The translations under genes and the position numbers were made by a program. A stretch of DNA of 64,000 nucleotides from the NCBI GenBank assembly GCA_964596165.1, contig CAZQTW010000007.1, forward strand, positions 62,001 to 126,000. The letters are read 5' to 3'. The stretch is from CAYUQT01 sp964596165. Its GTDB lineage: Bacteria > Planctomycetota > Phycisphaerae > UBA1845 > JAFGLZ01. The notes under the pieces were generated by a model. It was not told the origin of the DNA, made no database searches, and saw nothing but the letters and a program-made list of their open reading frames with translations. Shown one piece after another: positions 61,369 to 64,000 of this stretch. How positions within the stretch are numbered: the first letter of the stretch is position 1; each line of letters begins with the position of its first letter.

Positions 61369-62757
61369 TCACTCGTAACGGAGCGCCTCGATCGGATCCA
61401 ACCGCGAGGCCTTCCAGGCAGGGTAGAAACCGAAGACCACCCCGACGCTCGCGGACACGATGACGGCGGCCACGATCGCCCCCGGCGAAAGCTCCGTCGG
61501 CCAGCGCAAAAAGGTCCTCACCAGCCACGAACTGCCGCGCCCCAACGCGATGCCCAGTCCGCCGCCGAGCAGGCAAAGGACAATCGCCTCCACGAGAAAC
61601 TGGCGGAGGATGTCGCGAGCCCGGGCCCCAACGGCCATCCGCAGCCCGATCTCGCGCGTCCGCTCGGTCACCGAGACGAGCATGATGTTCATGATCCCCA
61701 CGCCGCCCACCACCAGCGAGATCAAGGCCACGCACAGCAACAAATTCGTCATTAGCGCCGTCGTGGAACTCAGGGCCCGAGTGATCTCGGTCATGTCGCG
61801 GATGTTGAAGTCGTCCGGCTCGTCGTCCCGAATCCGGTGCCGCTCGTGCAACAGCGCGGTCACCTGTTCGATGGCCCGAGGAACCTCCGCCGGAGATCGT
61901 GCCGCAATCAGAATCTGATCGACATTGGTGAATCGCACCGGAAGCGGATTGTTCGCAACCTGTGCGGCCGACGGCACCGGGTACAGACTGGGTTGCCCCG
62001 GGTACAGGTCGCTCAAGGTTTTCACCTGCTCGCTACCGGCTGCCCCCGCGGCGCTCTGGTTGACGTTCGTCAGCGTCGTGCCGGCCACACGGTTCTTGAT
62101 CGTCGTCCACGGCGCAATCAGGATGTCGTCCTGATCCATGCCCATCATGTTCGCCCCCTTGGGGGCCAACACGCCGATGACCCGGAACGACACGTTCTTG
62201 ACGCGAACTTCTCGGCCAATCGGCGACTCGCCCTGAAACAGCTCCCGAACCAGCGTCTGGCCCAGCAGGCAAACCTTGCTGGCGTTTCGGACGTCCTGAT
62301 CGGTGAACGCTTCTCCCTCCGCAAGGTTGCGCCAATCGCGGACGTCGAGAATCGACGGCGTGGATCCGTAAATGAATAGCGGTACCCAGTTCCGGTTGCC
62401 GTAAAGGACCTGCGTTCGTGCCCGGACGACGGGCGCAATGGCACGAACGGCCGGGCATTCGCGAAGGATGGCCTCGCCGTCCTCGGGCGTGAGCGTCATG
62501 GACGTGCCGCCGCCGAAGGAGACGCCGCCGCTCGCCGCCGTGCCCGGCAGGACGAAAAAGTTGTCGGCGCCCATGGTCGCAATGGATTGCTGCACCGCGC
62601 GCGACGACCCGCTGCCGATCTCCATCATGGCAATGACCGCCGCCACGCCGATGATGATGCCCAGCGTGGTCAGCGCCGACCGCATCGTGTTCCGGCGGAG
62701 CGCATGAAACGCCGTGCGGAGGATTCGGACATAACGCGTCGCCGAGAACCCTCTCAT
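61369..62757 (-). CDS. MacB-type ABC transporter permease
   Basis: A 462-residue protein with one N-terminal helix, a large periplasmic MacB-core domain (about 70-330) and three C-terminal helices in an FtsX domain (LISLVVGGVGIMNIMLVSVTERTREIGLRMAVGA). It lacks a fused ATPase, which is encoded separately upstream with an ATGA overlap. It probably exports a peptide, lipid or macrolide with the adaptor at the window edge. Confidence 0.9.
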   Translation of the reverse strand: MRGFSATRYVRILRTAFHALRRNTMRSALTTLGIIIGVAAVIAMMEIGSGSSRAVQQSIATMGADNFFVLPGTAASGGVSFGGGTSMTLTPEDGEAILRECPAVRAIAPVVRARTQVLYGNRNWVPLFIYGSTPSILDVRDWRNLAEGEAFTDQDVRNASKVCLLGQTLVRELFQGESPIGREVRVKNVSFRVIGVLAPKGANMMGMDQDDILIAPWTTIKNRVAGTTLTNVNQSAAGAAGSEQVKTLSDLYPGQPSLYPVPSAAQVANNPLPVRFTNVDQILIAARSPAEVPRAIEQVTALLHERHRIRDDEPDDFNIRDMTEITRALSSTTALMTNLLLCVALISLVVGGVGIMNIMLVSVTERTREIGLRMAVGARARDILRQFLVEAIVLCLLGGGLGIALGRGSSWLVRTFLRWPTELSPGAIVAAVIVSASVGVVFGFYPAWKASRLDPIEALRYE

Positions 62758-63521
62758 GGCGAAAACCCCTTCGACAATCCCGCAGGATCCGTCATCGGCT
62801 CGCGATGGGTGTTCGATGATTCGGCCGCATGCGGTGCCGCGTAGTTGCCGTCAATCTGGCCGTCCAGGATGTGAATGATCCGCCGCGCATGGTGAGCGAC
62901 GCCGGCGTCGTGCGTCACCAGGATGATGGTGATCCCCTCTTCGCGGTTTAGCCGTTCAAACATCTCGAGCGTCTCCTTGCTCGTCCGCGAATCGAGGTTG
63001 CCCGTCGGCTCGTCGGCGAACAACAGCGAGGGCTGGTTGATCAACGCTCGTGCAATGGCCACCCGCTGCTGCTGACCGCCGGAAAGCTGCGAAGGCTCAT
63101 GGTCCATCCGGTCTCCCAGCCCCACGCGGCGAAGCAGCTCAATCGACCGATCCCGAACCTCACGATCGGACTGCCCCGCAGTCGAGTACGACGCCGGCAT
63201 CATCACGTTTTCCAAGGCGCTCGTCCGGGCAAGCAGGTTGAAGTTCTGAAACACGAAACCGATCTTGCGATTCCGCAGCAAGGCCCGCTCGTCGGCGGAA
63301 AGGCCGGAGACCTCTTCCCCTTCGAGCCAGTACTTGCCGGAGGTGGGCCGGTCGAGACAACCGAGAATGTTCATGAGCGTCGTCTTGCCCGAACCCGAGA
63401 CGCCCATCAGCGCGACCATCTCGCCGCGCTCCACGGTGAGCGATATCCCCTTGAGAACCGGCACGTCCACCTGCCCGAGGTGATAGGTCTTATGGATGTC
63501 CTCGAGCTTGATCAATTCCAC
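62754..63521 (-). CDS. MacB/LolD-type ABC transporter ATPase
   Basis: A 256-residue protein from a GTG at 63521 with GGGAGG 8 bases upstream. Walker A is GVSGSGKT (40-47); LSGGQQQRVAIARAL is the signature, LLFADEPTGNLDS the Walker B, and THD the switch His. The ten residues after SLLFADEP match the MacB/LolD class that pairs with FtsX-type permeases. It ends inside the start of the permease gene. Confidence 0.92.
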   Translation of the reverse strand: MELIKLEDIHKTYHLGQVDVPVLKGISLTVERGEMVALMGVSGSGKTTLMNILGCLDRPTSGKYWLEGEEVSGLSADERALLRNRKIGFVFQNFNLLARTSALENVMMPASYSTAGQSDREVRDRSIELLRRVGLGDRMDHEPSQLSGGQQQRVAIARALINQPSLLFADEPTGNLDSRTSKETLEMFERLNREEGITIILVTHDAGVAHHARRIIHILDGQIDGNYAAPHAAESSNTHREPMTDPAGLSKGFSP

Positions 63522-63543
63522 GAGCAGCGCCTCCCATCCACGA

Positions 63544-64000
63544 CTACCGTCGGCCGCCCCGCGTGATCTTCGGTACGAACGGATTGACGGTCTCGGACGG
63601 CTTGCCGCCCTGCCCGACAACCTCACCCACGACGACCTCCGTCCCCTCGTCCAAATTCTCGCCCTCAACCTCCGTCATGCCGCCGTCGCTCGCGCCGGTC
63701 CTGACGACCCGGGGACGCACATATTCACCCTCCCGAACCCACAGCGTCCCACGACCGGAGTCTCCCGGGCTCGGCCTGCCGACCGAAGCCGGACTCCGGG
63801 CCGACGAGGACTTGCCCTGAACCAGCCGGCCGGCCTCCTCACGTGCGTCGGGAGCAATCCGATCCTCGGACGGCGTCCAGCGCAACGCCGCCGTCGGCGC
63901 GGCCAACACGTTGTCCCGCCGGATGACCTCAAATTGCACGTTGGCCGTCAGGTAAGGCAGCAACTTCCCGTCGGAGTTGTCGGTGTTGATCTCCACCGTG
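63544..64000 (-). CDS. MacA-like periplasmic adaptor, N-terminal part outside window
   Basis: The C-terminal 152 codons of an HlyD-family adaptor; the frame is open to the right edge. TVEINTDNSDGKLLPYLTANV and NVLAAPTAALRW match the MacA beta-barrel and the start of the membrane-proximal domain. It ends 22 bases before the ATPase start, forming an adaptor-ATPase-permease operon. Confidence 0.82.
   Translation of the reverse strand, partial: TVEINTDNSDGKLLPYLTANVQFEVIRRDNVLAAPTAALRWTPSEDRIAPDAREEAGRLVQGKSSSARSPASVGRPSPGDSGRGTLWVREGEYVRPRVVRTGASDGGMTEVEGENLDEGTEVVVGEVVGQGGKPSETVNPFVPKITRGGRR

Overview
The window is a GC-rich bacterial chromosome segment, most likely from an uncultured member of the Planctomycetota (Phycisphaerae-like). 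This rests on gene content rather than a marker gene. The signs are a prepilin-like protein carrying the planctomycete-style FDGHVE segment near its C-terminus, a di-haem c protein resembling the hydrazine synthase alpha subunit with a TolB-like propeller, many secreted carbohydrate-active enzymes, and hairpin-rich dispersed repeats between genes. No rRNA, tRNA, CRISPR array, phage or insertion sequence was recognised. Nearly all of the window is coding, on both strands, in short operons.

Layout. 1-5.1 kb: an edge-truncated WbsX/GH99-like protein, a GH36-type alpha-galactosidase and a polytopic GT-C-like membrane protein. 5.1-9.1 kb (minus): SGNH hydrolase, phosphate-selective porin, GT2 glycosyltransferase. 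9.4-15.7 kb (plus): B12/radical SAM protein, GNAT acetyltransferase, DnaE. 16-17.5 kb (minus): prepilin-like protein and a small lipoprotein. 17.8-23.5 kb (plus): RND adaptor and pump, MarC-like protein. 23.5-28.8 kb: metallophosphoesterase lipoprotein, a secreted lectin-like protein, a Dph6-like ATPase and a GH51 arabinofuranosidase. 29-33.7 kb (plus): recA, an HtrA protease, a VapBC pair and a papain-like protease. 33.7-38 kb: two large carbohydrate-related proteins, one with a damaged 5' end. 38.1-42.1 kb (minus): lexA, bioD, a SAM hydrolase-like protein and an ECF sigma/anti-sigma pair. 42.3-47.7 kb (plus): a compact type II secretion or pilus operon with one ATPase, two GspF proteins and three small pseudopilin-like proteins.

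47.7-54.3 kb (minus) is the most interesting block. A tightly packed set encodes an opine dehydrogenase fused behind a PTS EIIA domain, a cobalamin-binding mutase-like protein, and an asparagine-synthetase-like enzyme that has lost its glutaminase cysteine and part of that domain. Gaps between these three genes are 3-4 bases. An opine dehydrogenase beside an AsnB homologue that cannot use glutamine recalls the logic of clavam and carbapenam pathways, where an N-carboxyalkyl amino acid is closed by an AsnB-derived lactam synthetase. I propose a small-metabolite pathway, possibly controlled through PTS(Ntr) phosphorylation, because an HPF-like gene lies just upstream as in rpoN-hpf-ptsN loci. 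The product is unknown.

54.4-64 kb: an NhaR-type LysR regulator, a heparinase II/III-family lyase, a VIT/CCC1 transporter, the di-haem c propeller protein flanked by related repeats, and a MacAB-type ABC exporter cut by the window edge.

Regulation visible in sequence: lexA has a good sigma70-type promoter whose -10 lies inside a perfect 10-bp dyad, a likely autoregulatory operator. recA has a promoter followed by a GAAC-N7-GAAC element. Two clear rho-independent terminators serve the porin and small lipoprotein genes.
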